In this document: piece after piece, positions 18,443 to 28,226 of the stretch
Numbering within the stretch: position 1 is the stretch's first letter
How the letters are laid out: the number at the start of each line of letters is the position of its first letter
Source: Moritella dasanensis ArB 0140
Lineage (GTDB): Bacteria; Pseudomonadota; Gammaproteobacteria; Enterobacterales; Moritellaceae
DNA: 64,000 nt
Direction of reading: 5' to 3'
Assembly (NCBI RefSeq): GCF_000276805.1
Contig: NZ_AKXQ01000001.1
Span: 310,001 to 374,000 of the forward strand
Program-made: the position numbers and the translations under genes
Notes under the pieces: model-generated
The model's database searches: none
Seen by the model: the letters and a program-made list of their open reading frames with translations, nothing else
What the model was told of the DNA's origin: nothing

Positions 18443-18942
18443 TAATACACTTCCAGACTGCTCAGCTGCCAAATCATATTTTCATAGTGTCTGGCTGTAT
18501 TTAGTTCAGAATAATCAGACAGAGGGTAAATAATCCAGATAGGTCCTTTATCACGCACACGCATGAAAGCGCCATCAATTTTTGTTGCTAGCAGTATTGG
18601 GTAGTCACGGAGTAATTCGAGATCGAGTTCTGTATGGTAATCGTTCAAAGCTGTCGCTACTAACTTATGGCCAGAAGCATTTACTTGTTCTAGAAGAGTA
18701 TTTAGCAGTACCCCTTCATAAACATGCAACCCTTCGGTCCAAGGCGTATAGGTAGTGATCTTGGTTTGTGAAAGTTGTTCCAACATCTGACGGTCAAATT
18801 GGGCTTCACCATTGGTATTTATATTACCAATATTACCGCTAACGGTGAGAATAACTGTGCCTTGTGGTTTAGATAAGTCCGTAGCGATACTCATCGTAGA
18901 GAATCCCATTATTAAACATATCATCACAATTTTCATATACAC
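18442..18942 (-). CDS. Periplasmic SUOX/YedY-fold-like protein coupled to the GGDEF-EAL gene
   Basis: A 166-residue exported protein with a signal peptide to about residue 20. The mature part resembles the oxidoreductase molybdopterin-binding fold: 'VILTVSGNIGNIN', 'YEGVLLNTLLEQV', 'DYPILLATKIDGAFMRVRDKGP' (shown in part: YPILLATKIDGAFMRV) and 'IWIIYPLSDY'. The domain is short and no molybdenum-ligating cysteine is apparent, so it is probably a cofactor-free ligand sensor rather than an enzyme. The likely start is a GTG at 18942, with AGGAG 8 nt upstream. Coupling to the phosphodiesterase suggests it feeds that protein's periplasmic sensor. Confidence 0.7.
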   Translation of the reverse strand: MYMKIVMICLIMGFSTMSIATDLSKPQGTVILTVSGNIGNINTNGEAQFDRQMLEQLSQTKITTYTPWTEGLHVYEGVLLNTLLEQVNASGHKLVATALNDYHTELDLELLRDYPILLATKIDGAFMRVRDKGPIWIIYPLSDYSELNTARHYENMIWQLSSLEVY

Positions 18943-19536
18943 GTTACAATCTCCTGACTTCTAATTATTATAAAGTGGTTAATCACTCCTTATGTTTTAA
19001 TGAAGGTTATTACCACTATAAAAGTAAGTTTATTTAATATTTATTTAACATTAAATAAACAATAACATCAATAATTAGCATTTAATATAATACTTAGTGG
19101 TTACAGTGGTTACAGTGGCTAAGTAATACTGGTAACCGTTTACCACTAACTTCTGTAAATTATATGAGATACGAAACGCCTCTATTCACATTATAAATCG
19201 ATGGGAAATCGACTTGAACATATCACGGCAGAGTAACGCTGCTAAACTCTGATAGGTAAACCGTCCGTCCATACTTTTGCTATCTTTTCTCGTTCTGCTT
19301 GCGAGTCACATATAAAAGATCGCAGCCTCATTGAATTAACATTACCCTGCGATGCAGCGCCGTTTATATGAAATTAAGTTTCGCTATTAGAACTGGTTAT
19401 AGAACTGCCGAATAGGGCTGTGAAGAGTGTAATGAAGAGTGTAGTTAAAAGTATAGTTAAAAGGATGATAGTTGGAATGCGTTGAACTAGTGATTCGGAG
19501 TCATCAGTTCAACACATTGTTCATCTTAACTATTGT
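18943..19536. other. AT-rich 594-bp intergenic region
   Basis: No gene is supported here. A perfect 11-bp inverted repeat (GTTTATTTAAT / ATTAAATAAAC) spans 19028-19060 upstream of the periplasmic-protein operon and could be an operator. Short direct repeats (GTGGTTACA at about 19098-19115, GAAGAGTGTA at 19421-19443) are also present. The rest shows no structure I can name. Confidence 0.5.
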
Positions 19537-20979
19537 TTAAGTGTGGTATTTCTCAAAGATACAGCCTAATGACTCAGATGCACTGACAAGCTCTTGGATC
19601 CCAGTAACTGACAACTGCGTGGCAGTAAGCAATACGCTTGATTGTGAGCGAATATCACTAAGGTCAGATGCAATACTATTTGCCACTGACGTTTGCTGTT
19701 CGGCGGCGGTTGCAATCTGAGTGCTCATATCCATTACTGACTGCGCTGATTCCGCTATTTCATTCACATCAGTACCAATTTCTGTAATTATCTCTCGGCT
19801 TTTATTGGCTTGATCTAAGGTTTCAGCAGTGATTTTTGAAATACCCTGAGTTTCAGCTTGTAACTTGTCAATCATATCTCGTATTTCAACAGTTGCCTGT
19901 TGTGTTCGCCCTGCAAGGGTTCGGACTTCATCTGCAACGACAGCAAAACCACGACCTTGTTCACCGGCTCTCGCAGCTTCAATTGCAGCATTCAAGGCTA
20001 ACAAATTGGTTTGGTCAGAAATCCCATTAATCGTGACAATCACATTATCAATTTCAGTCATTCTCTCATTCAAATTAACGACAGATACTGAAGCAGCATT
20101 GGTGTTCTCAGATAATTCGGTCACCATGAGGATCGCATCTTGGATCCTTTCGTTACTCTGTCTAATCTTGGTTGTTTCGTTATCTGCTTGGTGAGAGGCT
20201 TGTAACCCAAAACCGGCAATCTCTTTCGCAGTCGCAGACATTTCTTCCATTGCGGTCGCGACAGAATCAACAGAAGCATATTGCTGATTAACTTGTTGTT
20301 CTGAAGCTTGAGCATCTTTTTCAAATGTCGTTGTCGTTCGATGAAAAGTAACTGTACTGGTTTTAACTGTTTCGACTAGTTCACTAATCGTGTCCATTGA
20401 GCGATCAAGCTCGAAACCGATTATTCCAAACTCGTCACGACCAACATGAAAGCCAAGGCGTGAACTCAAATCGCCATTAGAAATGCGGCAGGTCGCTTGG
20501 TGTATAACCCATAGGGCACCGCTTAAATGTGTCGCGAACCAGTAGATAAATAACCCAATTAAAGGTAATGGTAATAAAGACAGTAAGAAACTAAGGAACG
20601 CTTGACTCTGTGCTTCAGTATTATCCACAGAATGAGTCAGTACAGCATAACCCTGGCCTAAAGACTGTGATACAGTTATTTCAGTGTCGCGTGTCGTCGT
20701 AGTCGGCTGGCTAAACACGCGAATATTTTGTTGTAGAAGTGCTTTTTGTAATTCACTGTTGTCTAAACCAGCGCCTTTTAGCGCATCGATTGTAGAGGTT
20801 AGACGGGTTTGTGCCTGTTGGTGGTTTGCTACATCAATTCTTGCCATTTTCGCGTAATAATTACTGCCAGAGAGGCCAATTAAAGTTGTTGATATCATTA
20901 TGAAAAGTAGCCAGAATTTATCAGTAATGTTCATTTTGATAAACAGCTTATCTATGGTTCTGAAGTTAACTTCTCTCAT
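19537..20979 (-). CDS. Methyl-accepting chemotaxis protein
   Basis: A 480-residue chemoreceptor. It begins with a short cytoplasmic segment, has a TM at about residues 21-42, a small periplasmic region of about 90 residues, a second TM near 135-155 and a HAMP domain. The signalling domain carries the conserved tip '[19 protein letters not shown]'. The periplasmic part is too small for a full double Cache domain. The start at 20979 has AGGGGCG correctly spaced; a longer frame from 21006 adds nine residues. Ligand unknown. Confidence 0.95.
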   Translation of the reverse strand: MREVNFRTIDKLFIKMNITDKFWLLFIMISTTLIGLSGSNYYAKMARIDVANHQQAQTRLTSTIDALKGAGLDNSELQKALLQQNIRVFSQPTTTTRDTEITVSQSLGQGYAVLTHSVDNTEAQSQAFLSFLLSLLPLPLIGLFIYWFATHLSGALWVIHQATCRISNGDLSSRLGFHVGRDEFGIIGFELDRSMDTISELVETVKTSTVTFHRTTTTFEKDAQASEQQVNQQYASVDSVATAMEEMSATAKEIAGFGLQASHQADNETTKIRQSNERIQDAILMVTELSENTNAASVSVVNLNERMTEIDNVIVTINGISDQTNLLALNAAIEAARAGEQGRGFAVVADEVRTLAGRTQQATVEIRDMIDKLQAETQGISKITAETLDQANKSREIITEIGTDVNEIAESAQSVMDMSTQIATAAEQQTSVANSIASDLSDIRSQSSVLLTATQLSVTGIQELVSASESLGCIFEKYHT

Positions 20980-21191
20980 TATTACGCCCCTGATATAACA
21001 AAACACTACATCATGTAATGAATTTAGCTATTAATAGTAATGCTCACATAAAGAGCCACTAAAATAAGGTTTTCCATTTAGTAAGTAGATGTAAAGCTCA
21101 TTTTCATTGTCTTGTTGCTTACAAACTGGACAATAAGACGACCTCTACTATGCTTAATTAAGTTCTAAAGTCAGTTGAGGAATAAAGCGTT

Positions 21192-21395
21192 ATGAGTCGA
21201 GGTACAGTTAAGTGGTTTAATGCAGACAAAGGTTTTGGATTTATCACCCCTGACGAAGGCGGTAATGACCTGTTCGTGCATCATTCTGAAATTAAAACAT
21301 CTGGTTATGCAACATTAGAAGATGGCCAGAAAGTTGAATTTGAAGAGGGTACTGGGCAGAAAGGCCCTTGTGCTACTAATGTAACTGCAATTTAA
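21192..21395 (+). CDS. Cold-shock protein, CspA family
   Basis: A 67-residue single cold-shock domain. RNP1 is 'KGFGFITPD' and RNP2 is 'DLFVHHSEI', both intact. Such proteins bind single-stranded RNA and DNA and melt mRNA structure in the cold. It is a stand-alone gene with its own TGAGGA site and a strong terminator. Confidence 0.96.
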   Translation: MSRGTVKWFNADKGFGFITPDEGGNDLFVHHSEIKTSGYATLEDGQKVEFEEGTGQKGPCATNVTAI

Positions 21396-21413
21396 GTTAA
21401 ATTAACTATTAGC

Positions 21414-21470
21414 AAAAAGGATTAATAACCACTATTTATAGTAAATTAAAGTGGGGATTAATCCTTTTTT
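21414..21470 (+). terminator. Terminator after the cold-shock gene
   Basis: AAAAGGATTAAT pairs with ATTAATCCTTTT, extended inside by CCACT/AGTGG, and is followed by a T run. It separates the cold-shock gene from the convergent response regulator. Confidence 0.85.
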
Positions 21471-21505
21471 ATTGTCTGCTCGTTTATTCCTGACTCAATA
21501 CTGTT

Positions 21506-22864
21506 TTAAGCGTCAATGCGTTCAAGTATACGCTGCAATTTAGGCCGACTTATCTTCAAAATATCACAGGCTTTACCTTTATGACCTGCGACGCGTTCGA
21601 GTACTTCGACTGTGTACTGTAATTCAAGATCTTGCAGGCTTAATTCAGCAATCCCTTGCTGTGCTAACAAGCCTAAATTGGTTGAGCTAGCATGATCAAG
21701 ATCTGTCGGTTGTGGCGCAATGCCTTCAAACAGATCTTGGGTTAATATTTTACCCGGACATAAAGCCATGGCCTTGGTAAGTAAGTTCTCTAACTCTCGA
21801 ACATTACCCGGCCAATCATAAGCACAAAGCGCTTCCATTGCATCTCGAGCTACCTGATTAATTTGGGTATCCAAATCACGGTTGATACGTGCTAACAGGG
21901 CAGGGATCAGTATGGGTAAATCTTCCTTACGCTCTCGCAGTGGCGGAATATGAATACGCACTACCTGTAAGCGATAAAACAGATCTTCACGAAAGGTTTT
22001 ATCTTTAATAGCCTGTGCGAAGTCGATATTAGTTGCACAGATTATCCGCGCATTGGTCGTTTGCGAAAACTTGCCGCCGACAGCAGTAAACTCTTTTTCT
22101 TGTAGTACACGCAGTAATTTAGCTTGAATAGAACCGGCTAATTCACCCACTTCATCCAAAAATAAAGTCCCATCTTGCGCCAGTTCAAACTTCCCCATTT
22201 GGTCGTTAACAGCGCCCGTGAACGAACCTTTCTTATGGCCGAACATTTCCGACTCAAGCAAGGTCTCGACCAAGGCGGCACAGTTAATAGCCACAAAAGG
22301 TTGGGCGGTCTTATTACCAGCATTATGGATTGCTTTAGCGACCATTTCTTTACCTGTGCCTGACTCACCTGTGATCATCACTGATGCGTTAGTCATTGCC
22401 ACTCGACCAATGTTTTTGAATATTTCTTTCATGGCTCTAGAGCAACCAACAATAGAATTACCACCGCTGTCTGGAATCGAAATTGCATCAAGAGTACTGC
22501 TATTTTGATATTGTAAAGCCGAACTCACCGCACCATCAATTTCATCCAGATCTAACGGTTTGTGTATATATTCATCTGCGCCATTTTGCATTGCTTCAAT
22601 GGTACTTTGCATATCATGAAACGCGGTGATCATGATAATGCGGGCGTTCGGACATAATTGTTTGAATTCACTAATGCCTTCTAAACCTGATTTGCCTTCC
22701 ATTCTAATGTCGAGGATGATGATATTCGGCATGAAAACTTGCGCGATAACGAGGCCATCATCAACACTGTTTGCCGTTTTAACGTCATGGTCTTGGGTTT
22801 CAAAATGTAATTCGAGCGTACGACGTATACCTTTGTCATCGTCGACGATAAGCAATTTACACAT
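21506..22864 (-). CDS. Sigma-54-activating response regulator (NtrC/AtoC type)
   Basis: A 452-residue three-domain activator. The receiver domain has the phospho-acceptor Asp at about 52 ('IIILDIRMEGKSG'). The AAA+ domain has Walker A GESGTGKE (166-173), the sigma-54 contact loop as GSFTGA (213-218, a variant of GAFTGA) and Walker B TLFLDE. The C-terminal Fis-type helix-turn-helix ends at 'HKGKACDILKISRPKLQRI'. Its start overlaps the kinase stop by 8 bp, making a coupled pair. A GG-N10-GC promoter upstream of the divergent iodate-reductase-like operon is the obvious target (inferred). Confidence 0.93.
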   Translation of the reverse strand: MCKLLIVDDDKGIRRTLELHFETQDHDVKTANSVDDGLVIAQVFMPNIIILDIRMEGKSGLEGISEFKQLCPNARIIMITAFHDMQSTIEAMQNGADEYIHKPLDLDEIDGAVSSALQYQNSSTLDAISIPDSGGNSIVGCSRAMKEIFKNIGRVAMTNASVMITGESGTGKEMVAKAIHNAGNKTAQPFVAINCAALVETLLESEMFGHKKGSFTGAVNDQMGKFELAQDGTLFLDEVGELAGSIQAKLLRVLQEKEFTAVGGKFSQTTNARIICATNIDFAQAIKDKTFREDLFYRLQVVRIHIPPLRERKEDLPILIPALLARINRDLDTQINQVARDAMEALCAYDWPGNVRELENLLTKAMALCPGKILTQDLFEGIAPQPTDLDHASSTNLGLLAQQGIAELSLQDLELQYTVEVLERVAGHKGKACDILKISRPKLQRILERIDA

Positions 22865-25403
22865 ATTCGTTAACTACTTCCTTATTCGGTGAAATGGGTT
22901 CACTGTTGTGGCTAGATAGCGGTAATTGTATTTGTGCTAAGGTACCAATAGGGTTGATGGGTTTTAACCGTACATTGCCTTTGTGGCTTTCAATGATCTT
23001 TTGTACGATAGCCAGCCCTAAGCCTGTGCCTTTTGCCTTGGTAGTATAAAAAGGTTCAAATACTTTGCTGACCATACAAGGGTCAATAGATTTTCCATTA
23101 TTGGTGATATCAATTAAGATCATCGAATTGGAATCAGTAAGTAAGATGTTAGTCGTCACGGTCACTAAAGGGCAAGCTTGCTCACTGGTTTCTGCTGCCT
23201 GCAGCGCATTAACGATCAAATTCTGTAATGCTTGGCGCAATTTAATCGGGTCTGCGTACACCGTGGGTAAGTTATGCGGATAACTAAACTCAATCGCTAC
23301 ATCTTTTTCTTTGGCGAAACGGCGTTGACTATTCACGACAAGCTCAACCAGTTTGTTTAAATCAAGCCACTCTGGTTTAAACTGTTCCGGTCTAGAGTAG
23401 GACAGCAAATCTTCTAAAATGGCTTCCATGTAACGCACTTGCTCAAGTGAGATATCAAACAATTCATCTTGCTCTTTACGGGCATAAATCTGCAACGCCA
23501 TTTTGATTGAGCTCAGTGGGTTTCTTAAATCGTGGGCGATCATATTTACCACTTTACCTACTGCCGCCAGTTTGTCTTGTTTAGCATGTAAGGCTTCTTG
23601 TTCCTGCATTTCGCGGGCAAGTTGTTTCTCTTTGGTAATATCTTGTTTGACCGCAACGAAATACAGGGCATTACCCGCGCTGTCTTTCACTGGTGATATA
23701 CGCGCACGTTCCCAGAACAAGTCACCGTTCTTTTTCTTATTATGGAATTCACCACGCCATTCATCACCACGTTTAATGGTTTGCCACAGACTATCGTAGC
23801 CGACCTCTGGCATCTCACCCGATTGTAGAAACTTAGGGGTAATGCCGATTACTTCCTGTTTTTGATAGCCGGTAAGTTCACAGAAAACTGGGTTTACATA
23901 GATTATTTCACCTGATATTTCGGTGATCATCACCGAGTTGTGGCTTTGTTCTACGGCGTGACTTAAGCGCTGAAGTTGATCTTGTTCCATCTTGTGCTCG
24001 GTAATATCCTCACCAATAAAGGTGGCAGTGGCTAGCTGTTTACCGTGAGCTTGAGAATAGGTACTGCTCCATGAAACTAACACTACCTCACCAGCATTTG
24101 TTTGTACTACGGTTTCAATTTTGGTTTGATCCAGTTCTTGTATTAATGCTTGCTTCAACGCTTCCGCGGCTTGTTGTTGTAGTTTTTGCGGAATAAAGGT
24201 ATCAACCCAGCGCTTGCCAATGACTTGGTGTTTTTGATAACCAACCAAGTTTAAGAAAAAGTCATTACAAAAAGTAATAATGCCGTCATTGTTAATCGAG
24301 ACTGCAATATACTGGATGTTCTCTAAGGTTAATCTGAACTGTTTATCGTATGCCTGTTGTTTACGTAAGATGTTGGTTTGTTGGCGATGATAGCGGAAAA
24401 GGCACACGAAAAAACTGATCACTAAGGTCAGTGTGATGTACAGCAACATGAATTGTTCGGTAAAAGCGCTACGGGCTAAATTAAACCGCTCTTGGGGAAA
24501 TACCGACACGATTGTCCAGCGGCTACTGCGATTTGAAAACGCTTGAGTAAAGGTAATGTAATTATCTTGAAACAATAGCTGACCTTGATGTTGGCGGCTC
24601 ATCAGTGCCAGTAATTCGGTACTCAATTCTTTACTGGTATTGAATTGGAATTCTTGCGTTACATCGGACAAGGTATTTGGCGTAGCAGGTTGAGGTGGTA
24701 CCGCTTTTACGGGTTGAATAATCGCCACGCCTTCAGCGTTGAGTATGTATAAATGCTCAATAAAATTAGGCGAAATATGGAGTAAGCGATTAATCAGTTT
24801 ACGGCCTTTGTAGTTTAATATTATCGCGCCTATCTTCTCATCTTGGGCATTAAACACTGGCACACCAATGCGGATGGTGGGATTAAGCGGCTGTTGGATC
24901 TGACCGGCTTCGATGTTCAAATCCATCGGTGAGATATAGACATTGCCTTGACTCAGTTGCATGGTCTTTTGGAAGTAATAGCGCTTCGATTTGTTTTGTA
25001 AATTTTGACTATCAACCGAATAAATTCTGTTGCCGATGTTATTAATGCGGATACGTTCATAACCTTGCATGTCGATAAAACGTATCTGTTCGTAATTGTC
25101 ATCATTTTTACTTAATTCAACAAAATAATTGGTTAAAGGCAAGAAACTGTTGTCATTGAGGGTTAATTGTTTGGCGGTATAAGACAACATCAACACATCG
25201 GATGTCATGCTGTTAAAGCTATCATTCAGCAATTTCTCGATTAACTCCACTATCACTTGCTCATTGTGTAATGAGTATTGCTTGTCCTTAGCAATGTTTA
25301 GCGAATAGTGAATCGTCATGATAATAAAAATGACTAACCAGCAAGGTATTAGCCAATAGATGAGATCTTGGTATGATTTTTTACGATTTGTCGATATATC
25401 CAT
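22857..25403 (-). CDS. PAS-domain sensor histidine kinase
   Basis: An 848-residue membrane kinase. TM1 at about residues 15-33 and TM2 at about 313-335 enclose a large periplasmic sensor of the double-Cache type. Two PAS domains follow (about 355-470 and 480-600). The H box is 'MIAHDLRNPLSSIK', the N box 'LRQALQNLIVNALQAAE', and the G boxes 'FEPFYTTKAKGTGLGLAIV'. The start at 25403 has TTAGGTAAG upstream; the frame could open earlier at 25466. It is the middle gene of a HEAT-kinase-regulator operon and probably senses an extracytoplasmic signal for the divergent redox operon. Confidence 0.93.
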   Translation of the reverse strand: MDISTNRKKSYQDLIYWLIPCWLVIFIIMTIHYSLNIAKDKQYSLHNEQVIVELIEKLLNDSFNSMTSDVLMLSYTAKQLTLNDNSFLPLTNYFVELSKNDDNYEQIRFIDMQGYERIRINNIGNRIYSVDSQNLQNKSKRYYFQKTMQLSQGNVYISPMDLNIEAGQIQQPLNPTIRIGVPVFNAQDEKIGAIILNYKGRKLINRLLHISPNFIEHLYILNAEGVAIIQPVKAVPPQPATPNTLSDVTQEFQFNTSKELSTELLALMSRQHQGQLLFQDNYITFTQAFSNRSSRWTIVSVFPQERFNLARSAFTEQFMLLYITLTLVISFFVCLFRYHRQQTNILRKQQAYDKQFRLTLENIQYIAVSINNDGIITFCNDFFLNLVGYQKHQVIGKRWVDTFIPQKLQQQAAEALKQALIQELDQTKIETVVQTNAGEVVLVSWSSTYSQAHGKQLATATFIGEDITEHKMEQDQLQRLSHAVEQSHNSVMITEISGEIIYVNPVFCELTGYQKQEVIGITPKFLQSGEMPEVGYDSLWQTIKRGDEWRGEFHNKKKNGDLFWERARISPVKDSAGNALYFVAVKQDITKEKQLAREMQEQEALHAKQDKLAAVGKVVNMIAHDLRNPLSSIKMALQIYARKEQDELFDISLEQVRYMEAILEDLLSYSRPEQFKPEWLDLNKLVELVVNSQRRFAKEKDVAIEFSYPHNLPTVYADPIKLRQALQNLIVNALQAAETSEQACPLVTVTTNILLTDSNSMILIDITNNGKSIDPCMVSKVFEPFYTTKAKGTGLGLAIVQKIIESHKGNVRLKPINPIGTLAQIQLPLSSHNSEPISPNKEVVNEYV

Positions 25404-25553
25404 ATTCTTACCTAAGTATTTACTGCGCTCAGTTTCCGACTTAATGAGTGTAACAAAAAATGACACCGTATCTCGATGCCATTTATTCTTGTCATGTTAA
25501 ATCAATATATTAGTTGTGCTATATCATGCGAAACGACATTAAAGTCGGTTTAT

Positions 25554-27899
25554 TTAGGCAGACATTGCGAGCAATCGACCCGTTAACTGGATAGCCAGAG
25601 GTTGGCGATGGTCGTTATAGTTTGCAATGTTGTCCGCTAAAATTTCTAGCGTGTCTTGTTGTTGAGCAAAGAACAGCTGTGCGGCAATAATATTACTTTC
25701 TTGATCGCTTACCGCTAATTCTACCAACATAGGTAAGTGGCTGATTAAGTCGATCTTGGCGAGTAATTGCAAAGCTAATTTACGCACGCCGCCCGCAGGA
25801 TCGTGTATTTTTTTCACCAATAACTCACAGGTTTGTTGCTGATGGCGCTGTAATAATCGCTTAGTTTCTAATTGCACTTTAAGTGCTGCTAGGCAACAAA
25901 CGCGCACGTGTTCATTTTCGTCCTCAGCACCAACCAGTAAGATTGGCAGGGCTTTGTTCAATGGCATGTGACTTAAAAACTGTGCGGCTGATTGCTTACA
26001 TAACGGGTCACCATAATGCAAGGTATAACCCGCAGCGCCAATGCCATTACGCAATACTTTATAGTCGTGCTGTTTGGCAATATGGGTGAGGGCTTGAAAT
26101 AGCTCGTGTTGTTCTTTTGGTGTTGCGCCCAGCATAGCTTCTATTAATAAGGTCGCAGCCGCTTCTGTTTTGCTGTGGCCGAGCGCTCTAATCGCTAGTA
26201 ACTTGTTATCGGTTTGCGGTAAACGGGCAATTTTTTTTCGGTTTAATGCTAAGTTATCGCCGGTATCAAGATGGTCTCGGACAATATTGCGATAAGCGAC
26301 AAATTCATCATCCAGACCATCCATCATTTCCATTAAGGTTTGATCATCAGGTTTGTCATCTGTCGATAGCAGCGTTGCTTCAACGTTTGATTGTTGAATA
26401 GCCGCCAGTGTTGATACTGGTGCATTATCAAAGCCTTGGTCTTCTGGAAACTTATCGCCATGCTCAGCTAATAGCGCTTCTAGCTTAACGCGCCCAGCTG
26501 TTTTTTCAGACTGGCTATTATTATTTTCAACGTCAGCAGTATCAACTTGGGTAACGGCGATAGTGTCGGCTTGAGACGCAAGGCCAAGTAACAGTTGTTT
26601 TAGCCATTGTTGATTTTCATCATTAGTTTCGCTAGTGATTGCTTCTAATGCCGATTGGCGTAGAGCAGTCTCGGTATCTTCATTTTCCAGCAATGCTTTT
26701 AATACCGGGAATGACAGACTGGCATGCTGATCAAATTGACTTAATAGTCGCAGTAATTGAGCGCGTTGATATAGGGGTAAATGACGATCCTGTATGGCAG
26801 TTAAACAGCTAGTTAATGCCTTTAAATAGACCTCTGTGTAATACAAAATCGGTGCTTCTGACAATTGTGAAAAGCAGCTAATAACCGCTATTTTAATCTC
26901 GATATCACAGTGTGTGAGTAATGCTTCCAGCCAATGAATATCGGCGGTATTTAATTGATTAATATGACCAGAGATGAGGTGAATGAGGCTCGGTAAACTC
27001 GACTCTGGTGCGTCTTTAGCAAACTGCATCAACGTAGTTGTTTGTAACGCGTCTAGCTGATCAAGTTGATTGAGTGCCGATGTTGCCGCTGCTTGTGTAC
27101 TTGGCTCACCATCGCTAAGGCAGACAATGATACCTGCGATGTAAGCTTGAATGTCGTGTGTTTTACCGTGAGTAGCAAAGGCTTTAAGGGCAATTTTTTT
27201 AATTTCTACATCGTCACACTCTAAGCAAACCGCCATATGATCTAGTGCGGTTGTTGTTGTGCTGGAGGCAAAGGCGCGGGCAAGTCTGCGCTGCTTCATT
27301 TTCCGTGCGCAGGTCCAGTGCTGTAATAATAACTGTGGGTGAAAATCGACTAACGCACGATACAGCGCCAACTCAAGCTCAGGTTCTGGATCTTGGCTTA
27401 ATAACTCAATAAACAATGGGCTGAACAAATCGCGGCTTTGTGTTGCTTGAATTGCACTGAGTAATTGCACTGCGGTTAATTGTAGGTCCCACCAATCATC
27501 CCAGCCACCGCTGAGTCCCCAATCGTCTTCTGCAGTGCGACCCGCAGCAAAGCGGGTGATGGTATCGACAACACGTTGTGGTGCGTTGTTATATTGTTTC
27601 GCGATTGCTGATAACGCTGCTAATCGTGCATCACTATCAGGATGGTTCAGTACCACATCTTCTAAGCTTTCTAAATCGCCCGCACATGCCGTGGCGAGCG
27701 CAGTTGCCGCATCAATCACAACATCAGGGTCTTGATGATATAAACAGGCATTGAGTTGCGGGGTGACTGTGGTTATTTTAGCGACACTGATCGCACGGGC
27801 TGAATGGCAACGCTGGGCTTCATCCCCGGTTTCCAGTAATTTACTTAATTCATTAATAGCTGCATTCGTCTGTGTCATGTTAACTGTCATTCGATTCAC
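25554..27899 (-). CDS. Large HEAT-repeat protein
   Basis: A 781-residue soluble protein made almost entirely of HEAT-type helical repeats, e.g. 'DPDVVIDAATALATACAGD', 'ESSLPSLIHLISGHINQL', 'DENEHVRVCCLAALKVQL' and 'DPAGGVRKLALQLLAKI'. A less ordered acidic linker at about residues 450-530 splits the array in two. There is no signal peptide or TM. Scaffolds of this type mediate protein contacts. It is first in the operon with the kinase and regulator and diverges from the molybdoenzyme operon, so it may be a maturation chaperone or signalling adaptor; neither is shown by sequence. GAGAGAG precedes the ATG. Confidence 0.8.
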   Translation of the reverse strand: MNRMTVNMTQTNAAINELSKLLETGDEAQRCHSARAISVAKITTVTPQLNACLYHQDPDVVIDAATALATACAGDLESLEDVVLNHPDSDARLAALSAIAKQYNNAPQRVVDTITRFAAGRTAEDDWGLSGGWDDWWDLQLTAVQLLSAIQATQSRDLFSPLFIELLSQDPEPELELALYRALVDFHPQLLLQHWTCARKMKQRRLARAFASSTTTTALDHMAVCLECDDVEIKKIALKAFATHGKTHDIQAYIAGIIVCLSDGEPSTQAAATSALNQLDQLDALQTTTLMQFAKDAPESSLPSLIHLISGHINQLNTADIHWLEALLTHCDIEIKIAVISCFSQLSEAPILYYTEVYLKALTSCLTAIQDRHLPLYQRAQLLRLLSQFDQHASLSFPVLKALLENEDTETALRQSALEAITSETNDENQQWLKQLLLGLASQADTIAVTQVDTADVENNNSQSEKTAGRVKLEALLAEHGDKFPEDQGFDNAPVSTLAAIQQSNVEATLLSTDDKPDDQTLMEMMDGLDDEFVAYRNIVRDHLDTGDNLALNRKKIARLPQTDNKLLAIRALGHSKTEAAATLLIEAMLGATPKEQHELFQALTHIAKQHDYKVLRNGIGAAGYTLHYGDPLCKQSAAQFLSHMPLNKALPILLVGAEDENEHVRVCCLAALKVQLETKRLLQRHQQQTCELLVKKIHDPAGGVRKLALQLLAKIDLISHLPMLVELAVSDQESNIIAAQLFFAQQQDTLEILADNIANYNDHRQPLAIQLTGRLLAMSA

Positions 27900-28226
27900 T
27901 CTCTCTGCATTTATCTATACAAAGGCTAAAGCATAAAGCATGCCTAAATAGGTAAATTGCTGCGCAGCCTGTCTATACCTACTCCCAGCACTAATCGCGT
28001 GATTTTAACGTTTTCTTTATAAACAGAAGAATTTAACGATCCATGCAACTAATATTTTTATTATTTAATAAAACGTTACAAAAACAGTGATGTTAACCCG
28101 ATCAAGGTTTGACGTAAGCGTTTGTAAAATAACTGTTTATTTTTTTTGTTGGTTTGGCTCAGTTTATGCAATTACCCCATTGTGATTAATGTTATTTCAA
28201 TTAATAGGAAGCAAAGGAGCTTTATA
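27900..28226. other. Divergent control region of the iodate-reductase-like locus
   Basis: This 327-bp AT-rich region separates the HEAT-kinase-regulator operon from the redox operon. It contains the sigma-54-type promoter annotated separately. Enhancer sites for the response regulator would be expected here, but I cannot define a convincing repeated palindrome by eye. Confidence 0.6.
28155..28170 (+). promoter_or_regulatory. Putative sigma-54 promoter of the iodate-reductase-like operon
   Basis: TGGCTCAGTTTATGCA has the invariant GG and GC doublets exactly 10 nt apart and matches the TGGCAC-N5-TTGCA consensus apart from two positions. It lies 57 bp before the first gene, giving a short leader with AAAGGAGC as ribosome site. 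The divergent operon encodes a sigma-54 activator, which supports the call. Confidence 0.7.
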
